A stretch of 40,661 nucleotides of DNA from Hallerella porci (GTDB lineage: Bacteria > Fibrobacterota > Fibrobacteria > Fibrobacterales > Fibrobacteraceae). The notes beneath the pieces are model-generated. The model did not search any database, had not been told where the DNA came from, and was given only the letters and a program-made list of their open reading frames with translations. A program made the position numbers and the translations under genes. Positions 16,896 to 25,425 of the stretch are shown piece by piece. Where the stretch lies: positions 1 through 40,661 of the forward strand of contig NZ_QGHD01000023.1 of the NCBI RefSeq assembly GCF_003148885.1, given 5' to 3'. Each line of letters begins with the position of its first letter. The stretch's first letter is position 1.

Positions 16896-17654
16896 ATGGC
16901 AAACGCATATTTGATACAGATGCAACCCGCCAAAACGGGAAAAGCGGACTCGTTTACTCACGCCCGCGAATTGATTCTTCGGGCAAATCCTGCGCCCGAG
17001 AGTCTTCTCATTTTCCCCGAAATGTTTGCTACCGGATTTACGACGCACCCGACGCTTTCCGATTCCGAAAAAATTTCTGCGGACGCGCCCACTTTCTGCT
17101 TTTTGCAAAACCTTGCTAGCGAAACAAAATGCCATGTTCTCGGTGGCGGCATTGAAAATTTTTCATCGGGAAATTTTCGCTTTCGCAACTGGACTATCGC
17201 CTTTGACAAAAACGGTTCGCCGTTAACCATTTATCGAAAAAGACATCCCTTTGCAAGCGAAGCCGAAGAATTTTCTGCGGGGACAGAAATTGTCAATTTT
17301 AATTGGCAAAATTTTTCTGTTTTTCCATTTATCTGTTTTGATTTACGCTTCCCCGAAGATTTTCGTCGAGCGCGAAAAATGGGAGCCGATTTAATCACCG
17401 TCCAAGCGGAATGGCCGCGCTCTCGCGATTTGCATTTTAAAACTCTTTTACGCGCCCGCGCTATCGAAAATCAATGTTATGTTCTTGGCTGCGGACGTGC
17501 GGGCGAAGGCTTCGCAAATAGTGCTGCTTACGATCCGAACGGCGAAGAAATTTTCAAAGCCGATGCGAGCGAATCCGTTTTTTGCGTTTCGCTTTTCCTT
17601 GAAAAAGTCAAAGAAGCGCGACGAAATTTTCCACTTCCCCTTCCCCAATTTTAA
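16896..17654 (+). CDS. Carbon-nitrogen hydrolase (nitrilase superfamily, omega-amidase-like)
   Basis: Encodes a 252-residue cytoplasmic amidase. The Glu-Lys-Cys catalytic triad is visible: E42 in FPEMFATGF, K115 in YRKRHPF and C147 in FICFDLRFPE. The FPEMF-x-TGF and CFDLRFPE signatures fit the omega-amidase/YafV branch, which deamidates alpha-ketoglutaramate-type compounds, but the substrate cannot be fixed from sequence. I chose ATG 16896; a TTG at 16887 would overlap the GGAG element at 16889-16892. The gene is divergent from the TonB-receptor-like gene and its stop overlaps the next start by 1 nt. Confidence 0.88.
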   Translation: MANAYLIQMQPAKTGKADSFTHARELILRANPAPESLLIFPEMFATGFTTHPTLSDSEKISADAPTFCFLQNLASETKCHVLGGGIENFSSGNFRFRNWTIAFDKNGSPLTIYRKRHPFASEAEEFSAGTEIVNFNWQNFSVFPFICFDLRFPEDFRRARKMGADLITVQAEWPRSRDLHFKTLLRARAIENQCYVLGCGRAGEGFANSAAYDPNGEEIFKADASESVFCVSLFLEKVKEARRNFPLPLPQF

Positions 17655-18010
17655 TGATGGATTTAATTCTTCAAATTCCTGCGCAACCGGCGACGTGTTA
17701 TATTCCGCGGCAGATGATGCTTGTCGGTTTGGATTTTCAAAATTCCGTAATTGCCGAAGCCAAAGACGGAAAAATTCCCGCCGAAATTCGATTCACCGAA
17801 AACGATCCTTTTCCGTGGGGCGATTTTCTGCAAAAGTTAGCCGTTGCGTGGAATCTTTCGCGTAACGATGCGATTCCCAAAATTTTTCAGTTGAAGAAAC
17901 CGCTTCCGCACGAAGTCGTAGAACTGATTCCGCAAGTGCCCGCAGAAAGTGCGCGCAGACTTCTCGAAGAACTCGGAAAAGCAGGATATTTTTCGGCATT
18001 TCATCGCTAA
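17654..18010 (+). CDS. Unknown 118-residue protein coupled to the amidase
   Basis: The start overlaps the amidase stop (TAATGATG, 1 nt shared), so translation is probably coupled; a second ATG follows at 17657. The product is small and soluble, with no signal peptide or membrane helix. An N-terminal mixed segment contains CYIPRQMMLVGLDF, and a C-terminal helical part contains PLPHEVVELIPQVPAESARRLLEELGKAGY. No domain was recognised. The last part resembles small helical adaptor regions, such as a ribosomal L7/L12-type helix-turn-helix, but this is only an impression. Its role may be linked to the amidase. Confidence 0.7.
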   Translation: MMDLILQIPAQPATCYIPRQMMLVGLDFQNSVIAEAKDGKIPAEIRFTENDPFPWGDFLQKLAVAWNLSRNDAIPKIFQLKKPLPHEVVELIPQVPAESARRLLEELGKAGYFSAFHR

Positions 18011-18121
18011 AAATTTTTCTTCCTCAATTATCACTCTAATTAAAAAAAGTTATTTATCCTCAATTCATTTTCCTTTTCTGCATTTTCTAAATTAGAGAAA
18101 GCATTCAACTGAGGAATTTTC

Positions 18122-18946
18122 ATGGCGAAAGATACGACTAAAGAAATTTTTTCTAACCTGGTTAAAGAAGCGCTCGCCCTTTCTAATTCCGAGCCACTTC
18201 TCAAATCCATTTTAGACGAGCTCATCGTTTTTCGTCAGTCTTTTGCCGAAGTTCTCGCCGTTTCTCTTTCCCGAAAACTCGCGAGTTCTTTTCTCAGCCG
18301 TTCGCAATTAGAATTGCTTTTTACAGTCGCTTACCGCGACAATCCGACAATCGTCGAAGATTCTGCAGCGGATTTACTTGCGACGATGGAACGCGATCCC
18401 GCTTGCCGTTCTTCTCTTGAACCGCTTTTATTTTTCAAAGGTTTTCAAGCGCTCCAAGCTTATCGCATCGCTCATGTCTTTTGGAAAAGCAATCGCATTT
18501 TCCTCGCCGAAATGCTCCAGAGTTTAATCAGCCAAAAATTTTCTGTCGATATTCATCCTGCGGCAAAAATCGGACACGGAATTCTTCTCGATCATGCGAC
18601 GAATTTAGTCGTCGGTGAAACGGCACGCATCGGCAATAACGTTTCCATTTTGCACGGCGTCACTCTCGGCGGAACCGGAAACGAAGTCGGCGATCGCCAT
18701 CCGAAAATTAGCGACGGTGTAATGATCGGCGCTCACGCACAACTTCTCGGCAATATCAAAATAGGAAAAGGCGCAAAGATTGGAGCGGGCGCAGTCGTCT
18801 TAGAAGATGTGCCTCCGCACGTTACCGTCGCCGGCGTCCCCGCAGTCAAAGTGGGTCATCCCGACACAGCGCTTCCTAGTTTGGAAATGCAACAAGACTT
18901 TACCCGCGATGTGGACAGTCGTCCCATTTCAAAATCTTCGAAATGA
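18122..18946 (+). CDS. cysE: Serine O-acetyltransferase
   Basis: Transfers acetyl from acetyl-CoA to L-serine, giving O-acetylserine for cysteine synthesis. The N-terminal helical domain contains ATMERDPACRS and GFQALQAYRIAH, followed by a left-handed beta-helix of hexapeptide repeats (VDIHPAAKIGHGILLDHATN, VVGETARIGNNVSILHGVTL, GNIKIGKGAKIGAGAVVLED). His and Asp in the HPAAKIGHGILLDHA segment are the usual catalytic residues. The length (274 residues) matches the bacterial enzyme. ATG 18122 has GAGGA seven nt upstream. The end overlaps nth by 4 nt (ATGA). A 111-bp spacer upstream holds no obvious riboswitch. Confidence 0.95.
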   Translation: MAKDTTKEIFSNLVKEALALSNSEPLLKSILDELIVFRQSFAEVLAVSLSRKLASSFLSRSQLELLFTVAYRDNPTIVEDSAADLLATMERDPACRSSLEPLLFFKGFQALQAYRIAHVFWKSNRIFLAEMLQSLISQKFSVDIHPAAKIGHGILLDHATNLVVGETARIGNNVSILHGVTLGGTGNEVGDRHPKISDGVMIGAHAQLLGNIKIGKGAKIGAGAVVLEDVPPHVTVAGVPAVKVGHPDTALPSLEMQQDFTRDVDSRPISKSSK

Positions 18947-19575
18947 ACAAAAAAGAACGCGCAGAATTTATCGGCAAAACCTTAGACGAATTCTATCCGA
19001 ATCCGCCGATTCCGTTGCAATTTTCGAACACATTTACTTTTTTAGTCGCCGTCGTTTTGAGCGCCCAATGCACCGATAAAAAAGTCAATTCGGTAACGCC
19101 TGCGCTTTTTGCTCTCGCCGACTCTCCCGAAAAAATGGCGAAAATTTCTCAAGAAAAAATTTTGGAAATCATCCGCCCGTGTGGACTTGCTCCGATGAAA
19201 AGTGCGCACATCGCAGAACTTTCTAAAATTCTTCTCCGCGATTTTCACGGCGAAGTTCCGCATACATTTGAAGAACTCGAAAGTCTTCCCGGTGTCGGCC
19301 ATAAAACAGCGAGCGTTCTCATGAGTCAAGCGTTTGGAATGCCCGCGTTTCCTGTGGACACGCACATTCACCGCTTAGCGATGCGTTGGGGACTTTCGAA
19401 TGGGAAATCGGTTACGCAAACCGAAGCGGATTTGAAAAAACTTTTTCCCGAAGAAGAATGGAATCGTCGCCATTTGCAATTCATCTATTTCGGGCGTGAG
19501 CACTGCCCAGCGCGTCATCACGATGCGCAAAAATGCCCGATTTGTCACGTCGTCGGCTGCCGCGAAAAGAATTGA
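18943..19575 (+). CDS. nth: Endonuclease III (DNA glycosylase/AP lyase)
   Basis: Base-excision repair enzyme for oxidised pyrimidines. At 210 residues it has the helix-hairpin-helix LPGVGHKTASVL with catalytic K121, the FPVDTH segment with catalytic D139, and four C-terminal cysteines for the [4Fe-4S] cluster. Their spacing is C-x9-C-x2-C-x5-C, with three extra residues in the first gap compared with E. coli (C-x6-C-x2-C-x5-C). It starts inside the cysE stop (ATGA overlap) and stops 17 bp before the first lipoprotein gene, so it may lead the downstream envelope genes on one transcript. Confidence 0.95.
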   Translation: MNKKERAEFIGKTLDEFYPNPPIPLQFSNTFTFLVAVVLSAQCTDKKVNSVTPALFALADSPEKMAKISQEKILEIIRPCGLAPMKSAHIAELSKILLRDFHGEVPHTFEELESLPGVGHKTASVLMSQAFGMPAFPVDTHIHRLAMRWGLSNGKSVTQTEADLKKLFPEEEWNRRHLQFIYFGREHCPARHHDAQKCPICHVVGCREKN

Positions 19576-19592
19576 TTGTTTATTTTAGGGGT

Positions 19593-20240
19593 ATGCAAAT
19601 TTTTCAGCGGATTCTTTTTATCGTGAGCTGCATGCTTCTCTTCGCATGCTTAGAAACTCCCGATTCTCCCGCAAAAATCGGAAATCTATTTCGCCTTTCC
19701 GTTTGCCTTGAAAAAGATTCTTCGTGCACAATTCCTTTACAAGTTTCGCCCGGCGATTCTTTTACTGTATACGCGAAAACTTCGCCCGCAGAATTTGAAA
19801 ATTTGCTGCAATTTTCGTGGATAAAAAATGAAAAAGTTTTACATCGCGGAAAATTTTTTGCAACCGATACATCGCAAGTTCCCGATTCGTTAATCGCCAT
19901 CGATGACGAAGGAAATCGTCTCTCTTTTTCTTTAGATTTTACCTTGGATTCGCCGCCAAAACTTTCCCAAAAAATCATTCCCGAAAACGGGGATACTCTT
20001 GCCGGAAATTCTGCAACCGCATTTTTCTTTTCGTATTCCGCAACCGATGCCGATAAAAAAGATTCGCTTTTTTACACTCTCGAATGGGACTCTACATTTT
20101 TTTATGCGGGGAATTTGACGCAGATTTATCAATCGGGTTTTGCGCCGGGAAATCACACCTTCCGCGTTTATGTGCAAGACCGTTACGGCTTACGCGATTC
20201 TTCGGAAATCATTCACTTTTTTGTGGTGGAGGAATTGTGA
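19593..20240 (+). CDS. Lipoprotein A of the envelope cluster, Ig-like fold predicted
   Basis: Encodes 215 residues from ATG 19593, which is next to an AGGGG element. The signal (MQIFQRILFIVSCMLLFAC) ends in a lipobox (LFAC), giving a lipid-anchored envelope protein. The mature part is beta-rich and low in helix: FRLSVCLEKDSSCTIPLQVS, a SWIKNEKVLHRG segment, then a second module with PENGDTLAGNSATAFFFSY and PGNHTFRVYVQDRYGLRDSS. This looks like two immunoglobulin or cadherin-like domains, as in the next two products. An in-frame ATG at 19533 lies inside nth and would place the signal internally. It overlaps lipoprotein B by 4 nt (GTGA). Function unknown. Confidence 0.8.
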   Translation: MQIFQRILFIVSCMLLFACLETPDSPAKIGNLFRLSVCLEKDSSCTIPLQVSPGDSFTVYAKTSPAEFENLLQFSWIKNEKVLHRGKFFATDTSQVPDSLIAIDDEGNRLSFSLDFTLDSPPKLSQKIIPENGDTLAGNSATAFFFSYSATDADKKDSLFYTLEWDSTFFYAGNLTQIYQSGFAPGNHTFRVYVQDRYGLRDSSEIIHFFVVEEL

Positions 20241-21769
20241 AAGCAAAAATTTTTCTCTGCCTTTGGATGATTTTTTTCATCGCTTGTTCGGACGATAGCA
20301 TTTCTTTTAACGCAAACGATGCCGAAGCGGTTTCTGTCAAAGCTTATTTTTCGCGCCTCGGTGATTCGACAAATACCCGCGTCAAAGCCGATACGATTTT
20401 ACCGACGGATAGTATTCTTTTGATTGCGCTCATTGAGCCGTCGCGTTCCATCCGCATGGAAAATTTTTATTGGCAAATTGACAACGGGAAAAAATTTTCA
20501 GAATTTTCGCACCGCACTCTCGTTTCTCAATCGGGAATGCACGTCGCCAAATTCGTTTTACTCGATCGCTTTGCCGATACACTTTCGGACAGCGTGACAT
20601 TTTGGACTGCGCCCATTCCCGTTCTCGATTTAGAAAATTTTATTCCGCGAAACGGCAGCGAAATTTCAGCAAACGCAAAAATTTCTTTTGCTTGGAATGC
20701 GCTTGAAACAAATCCATTTGCCGAAACGAATTATCATTTTTCATTGCGCTGCGGCAAAAAAATTCTCGCAGACACTATTCTCTCTTCGCCACAATTTTCG
20801 CCAAAATTTTCATTGCCTTCTTTAGAAAACTGCACTTGGGAAGTTTATGCGCAAGATGATTTTGCCCGCGTTTCTTTCGACACATTGCGAGCGAATTTCG
20901 TCACCGAAAGCGCCGATTCTTCTTCGCGCGGCGCAACCCTTTTCCGCATTCAATCCGCTCTTTCTCAAAATGAAAAATTCGAATTTCAACTGTGGAATTC
21001 CAAAAAAGAAATCATTTCTGCAGATTCTCTTTTGATCGATTGGGACAATTCTTTGCTCACGATGAAAAATCTTCCCGCAGGTAATTATCGCATCTTTTTC
21101 CGTCATGAAAAATTCCACGATTATCAAAGCGATACCATTTCTTTCGCCGTAAAAAGTCGTCAAATTTCTTCGTATGCAATTTCGATTCAAGATACGATAA
21201 AACCTTACATTCTCTGCAATGATTGTGAAAATAATACATTCCTTTTCCGCGACACTTTAAAATTTTCAATCATCGAAAACGGCCCCGCCATTTCACCGAA
21301 AAAAATCCGCGTTGTCATCGACGGCGAAGCTTATTCCGCTTGGGAAATTTTAAACGATACGCTTCAAATTTTTACCGCAGAAATTTCTCCCGCTCTCATT
21401 TCGCATCCGATTACCATTTCGGTAACCGATCAAGCGGGGAATTTTTCCAAAGAACAATTTTCTTTATCGCCGAAAAATTTATGCGTTCAAACTTTTTCGG
21501 ATACGCTTGTAGAAAAAAATACCACATTAAAAATTCCCATTCAAAATGCTTGTCCGCATTTAACACCGAAGCGTTTCTTTTGGGATATTGATGGCGACGG
21601 TTCTTGGGACGGCGAAGCCGCTGCCGACGGAAAACAATCCGCCGAAAAAACTTTTTCTGGTTCCCTTTTTCAAAATCCCGAGATGACGATTCGCGTTTAC
21701 ATTCAATACGAAAGCGGTGCTCGTTTTGAGAATCATTTCACCCTTTATGTCAACGGAGTTTCTGGATGA
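20237..21769 (+). CDS. Lipoprotein B of the envelope cluster, multi-Ig-like
   Basis: Encodes 510 residues from GTG 20237, which has GGAGG at 20228-20232 and overlaps the previous stop (GTGA). An ATG start further upstream would remove the signal. The signal ends in FFIAC, a lipobox, followed by an acidic SDD. The beta-rich mature part seems built of several Ig-like units: the middle carries AGNYRIFFRHEKFHDYQSDT, and the later part IRVVIDGEAYSAW and ISVTDQAGNFS. The end has a WDIDGDGSWDGEA segment, reminiscent of PKD or calcium-binding loops. The late module recurs in lipoprotein C, so the two are paralogous there. Overlaps lipoprotein C by 4 nt (ATGA). Confidence 0.82.
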   Translation: MKAKIFLCLWMIFFIACSDDSISFNANDAEAVSVKAYFSRLGDSTNTRVKADTILPTDSILLIALIEPSRSIRMENFYWQIDNGKKFSEFSHRTLVSQSGMHVAKFVLLDRFADTLSDSVTFWTAPIPVLDLENFIPRNGSEISANAKISFAWNALETNPFAETNYHFSLRCGKKILADTILSSPQFSPKFSLPSLENCTWEVYAQDDFARVSFDTLRANFVTESADSSSRGATLFRIQSALSQNEKFEFQLWNSKKEIISADSLLIDWDNSLLTMKNLPAGNYRIFFRHEKFHDYQSDTISFAVKSRQISSYAISIQDTIKPYILCNDCENNTFLFRDTLKFSIIENGPAISPKKIRVVIDGEAYSAWEILNDTLQIFTAEISPALISHPITISVTDQAGNFSKEQFSLSPKNLCVQTFSDTLVEKNTTLKIPIQNACPHLTPKRFFWDIDGDGSWDGEAAADGKQSAEKTFSGSLFQNPEMTIRVYIQYESGARFENHFTLYVNGVSG

Positions 21770-23121
21770 AAAAAATTTTTCTGTTGACATTTTTTCTAAT
21801 CTTCTTCGTGAATTGCGGAGACGATTCGCACGTACATTTTGACGATGTGCCAGCACTCAAATCGGGCATCACCTTTGTGCCTTTCACTTATTCCGGCACT
21901 TCATATGGTTCATTTTCTGGTTACCGCGAAATAGAAATTCTCCAAGGCGAATCGGGGCGTTTCAGCGCCAACATTCAAATCAACGGAAACCGCATCGCAT
22001 ACGATTACATTTCGGATTATGTGAAAAATTTCATTTGGAATTTTGGAAAAGAATCTGCGATTACATCAGCGATTGCCAAGACATTTCCTGACACCGGAAT
22101 TTTTCCCATCATCTTAAAAACCGTTGACTATTTTGACGATACACTTCGCGACACTTTAACTTTATATGTCACAAATCCGCTTCATGTGACGCCGCAATTT
22201 CCAGCAAATGGTTACAATCAATTTGACGCACTCGATTCAAACGGAATCACTTTTGAAGTCAAAACCGAAGGCATTCATTCTTGGAAAAACGTCGAATGTC
22301 TGCTTTATTTTTCGATGGAAAAATCCCTCCTTTGGACATATCCTTACGACACCATTCCTTGCAACGGAAAATATCATTTTCCGGGTCCACTTTTTATCGG
22401 CGATCCTGCGTATCTTTCGGACACTTCTTTCGCCTTCTTCTGGGGAGTTGTCGCGCATGTTCCCGAAACAAATTACGCCTTTAACATCGACACTTCTCTT
22501 GTGCAAACTTTTTATACTGCGCTAACGCAAACCGAAACGGCAGAACTCATCATTCCGATTTGGTATCGGTCACTTTCTACGGGGCGTTCGCCTTCGGGAA
22601 AATTGATTTTGCAAAATGAAAACGGCGACACTTTGGCGATGCAGAAAATTTCCGAAAATCCGTCCACGCTGAGTTTTAAAAAATTAAAAGCGGGAAAAAA
22701 TTTTCATCTGACGATTTCCGATTCTCTTTTAACAGAATATTCTTCATTCGAAACTCAATTTGATTTGCCCAAAGCGACGTATAATGTTCTCGATACAATT
22801 GTTTTGCGCGATACTGTTCCGCCGCAATTTTCTCCGAATAAGATGACCTTTGCTCAAGGCGATTCCATTCGATTTTCCCTTTTCGATGCAGGCTCGGGAA
22901 TTGCAAATAATTCCGTTCGCATTCTCATCGATGGCGAAGCGATTGAACGCACGATTCGCCAAGATGAAGTTCGCTTCTTGCCTTCTTGCAAAAACCGCTG
23001 CATTTTATCGCTTTCGCTGCGCGATTATGCGGGAAATTTAAGTGCGCCGATTTTGTGGACTCTTCAAAATAAAAAAGATGCGTTAACTCTTGCGGGTCCT
23101 TTTAATCCGGAGGATTTATGA
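21766..23121 (+). CDS. Lipoprotein C of the envelope cluster, paralogous to lipoprotein B
   Basis: Encodes 451 residues. The signal MKKIFLLTFFLIFFVNC ends in a lipobox-type FVNC and is followed by GDDSH. The mature protein is beta-rich, with an early IWNFGKESAITSAIAKTFPD unit like a PKD-type domain (compare the WQIDNGKKFSEF stretch in lipoprotein B). A later unit contains KLKAGKNFHLTISDSLL, and a C-terminal module contains VRILIDGEAIERT and SLRDYAGNLSAP, which matches the late module of B. It starts in the stop of B and ends in the start of the PEGA gene (both ATGA), so translation is coupled across four genes. Function unknown; structural or binding roles at the cell surface are plausible. 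Confidence 0.82.
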   Translation: MKKIFLLTFFLIFFVNCGDDSHVHFDDVPALKSGITFVPFTYSGTSYGSFSGYREIEILQGESGRFSANIQINGNRIAYDYISDYVKNFIWNFGKESAITSAIAKTFPDTGIFPIILKTVDYFDDTLRDTLTLYVTNPLHVTPQFPANGYNQFDALDSNGITFEVKTEGIHSWKNVECLLYFSMEKSLLWTYPYDTIPCNGKYHFPGPLFIGDPAYLSDTSFAFFWGVVAHVPETNYAFNIDTSLVQTFYTALTQTETAELIIPIWYRSLSTGRSPSGKLILQNENGDTLAMQKISENPSTLSFKKLKAGKNFHLTISDSLLTEYSSFETQFDLPKATYNVLDTIVLRDTVPPQFSPNKMTFAQGDSIRFSLFDAGSGIANNSVRILIDGEAIERTIRQDEVRFLPSCKNRCILSLSLRDYAGNLSAPILWTLQNKKDALTLAGPFNPEDL

Positions 23122-23744
23122 AACTTTGGATTCTTTTCTGTTTTATTTTCTGCTTGACCGCTAACATTTTCGCTGCGGATTCGACGAAAACTTTGCGCAT
23201 TTCTACATGGCCTGCGGGCGCCGAAATTTATCTCGGAAATCGTCCCGAATCTTTTATTCAAAATGCCGAAATGCATTCGCCCGATTCCATTTCATTATCG
23301 CCAAATGATTCCACAGTCCGCGTTACTTTTTTTAAGCCCGGCTACGCCGACACAACCTTGGATATTCATCTCAAATCGCAGACAAAAAATTTTGTTTGGA
23401 TTGAACTTCAAGAAGAATCCGATTTGGATAAATTAGAATGGCAAGAAGCGATTCTCAATAAACGCGAAAATCGTCGCACCGGAAAACTTCTTTTCTTCGC
23501 GGGCACAATTCCGCTTGCGCTTTCGGGAACTTTCTTCGGGCTCGCTGAATGGAAATTTCACCAAGCGGACGACACCCGCAAAAAAATAGACAACAGTCTT
23601 ATCCGCGAAGGCAAACACTTTCAGCAGTTGCAAAAAGATTTTCACGACGATAAAAAAAGCGGCCGAAATTTTCGCACCGCTGCATTCGTTTCACTCGGCA
23701 TTAGCGCCGCTCTTTTAGGCGCTGCCGCCGTCTTTTATTTTTAG
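23118..23744 (+). CDS. PEGA-domain protein 1 with C-terminal membrane hairpin
   Basis: Encodes 208 residues. A signal peptide (MKLWILFCFIFCLTANIFAA) is followed by one PEGA-type beta-sandwich (residues 25-95, STWPAGAEIYLGN). A basic helical linker then leads to two hydrophobic segments (about 121-141 and 188-207) that flank a polar loop with EGKHFQQLQKDFHDD. PEGA domains occur outside the cytoplasm in surface or envelope proteins. The C-terminal hairpin is shared with the next protein. It begins in the stop of lipoprotein C and ends 9 bp before PEGA protein 2, so the two probably form one complex or assembly step with the lipoproteins. Confidence 0.8.
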   Translation: MKLWILFCFIFCLTANIFAADSTKTLRISTWPAGAEIYLGNRPESFIQNAEMHSPDSISLSPNDSTVRVTFFKPGYADTTLDIHLKSQTKNFVWIELQEESDLDKLEWQEAILNKRENRRTGKLLFFAGTIPLALSGTFFGLAEWKFHQADDTRKKIDNSLIREGKHFQQLQKDFHDDKKSGRNFRTAAFVSLGISAALLGAAAVFYF

Positions 23745-23753
23745 AAGGTTGAG

Positions 23754-25346
23754 ATGAAAAAAATTTTCCTTTTCTTTCTCAGTTTTTCATTATTCGTTTA
23801 CGCCGAAACACGCCGCGGTTTTCCCGTTTCCGTCGAACTTATCTCGGGCGCAAAACAGAACGCCGAACTCGTCGGTGCTGCAGGCGATGCACTTTTCCTC
23901 GGCGGATTTGTCGCCGATACATTTACCGTCGTAAAAATTTTAAAATCCCGCGTTGCGAATTTGCGCGATTCTAGTGGCAATGCGATTGTACTTGCAGAAG
24001 TGGATTCTCTTTTTACAAAAAATGATTCTGCGCACACCGATTCAATTCTCAAAGAAAATGTTCCTAGCGATTCTCTTCCCGATTCTTCGGCAAATATTTC
24101 ATCGATAGATTCTACCGCAAACGATTCCGCAACTGCGCCGCAAATTGAACAAATTAACCTTTCCAATAAAGCGCTCGTTTTCCCCGCATTACGTCGCCCG
24201 ATTGATTCTGCGCTCGCCGAACGCATTCGCATTTTACAACTGCAAACTCTTCACGAAAAAGGACTTTCGCCCATCGCGGTTTCTACAAACGATTTTCCGC
24301 AATGCAAAAATTCGCCATGCATCGCTCAAGAAGCCGAAAGTCGTAATGCACATTCCGTTTGGACTTTAGAAATTCAACCGGCAAAACACCAAGATAGTTT
24401 GGATCTTTTCTTGCATCAATTTTTAATTCAGAACAAATCGCAAACGACGGCAAAGCTGACCCTTTCTGCAAAAAATGCGACCACCGAATTATTAAGCGCA
24501 GACCGTTTTGTGCATTGGATGGAAAAAGCTCTCGGCATTTATCAAGAACCTGTCCGCGAAAAATCGACGAAAAGTTTCATCTATGTTGAAACGGATCCCG
24601 AAGGCGCAAACCTTTCGCGCAAAGGCGAAGATGTCATTTGTCAAACGCCGTGTGCATTCGCCATCGAAGACACGGGGAAAGTAGAACTCGAAGCATTTTG
24701 GGATGTGGAAAATACTTTGTGGGCAAATAAAGCGACGATTCGCCCGATTCCCGGTGACACCGCAAAAATCAATTTGCGTCTAAAACGCGTCAAGCCCGAA
24801 GTTGAAATTCACAGCGTCCCCGCTGGCGCACAAATTTACGAAGCCGAAGAAATCACTCCGCACAGTCGTCCCATCGGAAAAACGCCGAAAATTCTCACCA
24901 CACGCACTCCGGGTCCCGCCGAATTGCATCTATGGCGCGAAGGATTCCGCGATACCGTCATTCAATTCCGCGTCAGCGCAACGAGTAAAACCATCGTCGA
25001 AGTTCAACTGGACACTCTTCAATCCAAACAAGAATTGGAATCGCAAGCCGTCTTTCAGCAAATTCAAAAGCGCATTTTTTGGGGACATCTTTCTCTCGGC
25101 GTGTCAATTGCGCCCGCCGTCGCCGGTGGCATTCTCCTCTACATCGCCGAAAAAGACCGCGATAAAGCCCGCGACATTCGCGATGAACTCAAAATGCCAA
25201 GTTCTGGAGGCGGTGAACATTTCCAAAAATTAGTGGATAAAAATCATCGCTACGCCGACCGTTCTAAGACCGAACGCTATGTCGGCACCGGACTTTTGAT
25301 CTTTGCCGGCGGACTTTTAGCAGCGGGAATTGTTCTCTCGTTCTAA
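23754..25346 (+). CDS. PEGA-domain protein 2 with C-terminal membrane hairpin
   Basis: Encodes 530 residues after an AAGGTTGAG ribosome-binding site. A signal peptide (MKKIFLFFLSFSLFVYA) is followed by a small beta module (residues 20-85), a Ser/Asp-rich linker, and a mixed region (about 140-270) with a CKNSPCIAQEAE segment reminiscent of nucleotide-free receptor-like domains. Two PEGA modules follow: YVETDPEGANLSRKGEDVIC, and HSVPAGAQIYEAEEITPH with GKTPKIL. The C-terminus repeats the arrangement of PEGA protein 1: hydrophobic segment, loop with GGEHFQKLVDKNH, hydrophobic segment, then LAAGIVLSF. It is the last gene of the overlapped run; 79 bp separate it from the barrel protein. Confidence 0.82.
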   Translation: MKKIFLFFLSFSLFVYAETRRGFPVSVELISGAKQNAELVGAAGDALFLGGFVADTFTVVKILKSRVANLRDSSGNAIVLAEVDSLFTKNDSAHTDSILKENVPSDSLPDSSANISSIDSTANDSATAPQIEQINLSNKALVFPALRRPIDSALAERIRILQLQTLHEKGLSPIAVSTNDFPQCKNSPCIAQEAESRNAHSVWTLEIQPAKHQDSLDLFLHQFLIQNKSQTTAKLTLSAKNATTELLSADRFVHWMEKALGIYQEPVREKSTKSFIYVETDPEGANLSRKGEDVICQTPCAFAIEDTGKVELEAFWDVENTLWANKATIRPIPGDTAKINLRLKRVKPEVEIHSVPAGAQIYEAEEITPHSRPIGKTPKILTTRTPGPAELHLWREGFRDTVIQFRVSATSKTIVEVQLDTLQSKQELESQAVFQQIQKRIFWGHLSLGVSIAPAVAGGILLYIAEKDRDKARDIRDELKMPSSGGGEHFQKLVDKNHRYADRSKTERYVGTGLLIFAGGLLAAGIVLSF

Positions 25347-25425
25347 AAAGCCAAACTCGCCCTCTTTTTCCCGTTATTTTCCTCTTATGCGAGAAACGTT
25401 TTTCTTCAAAGAAAGTAAATTATAG

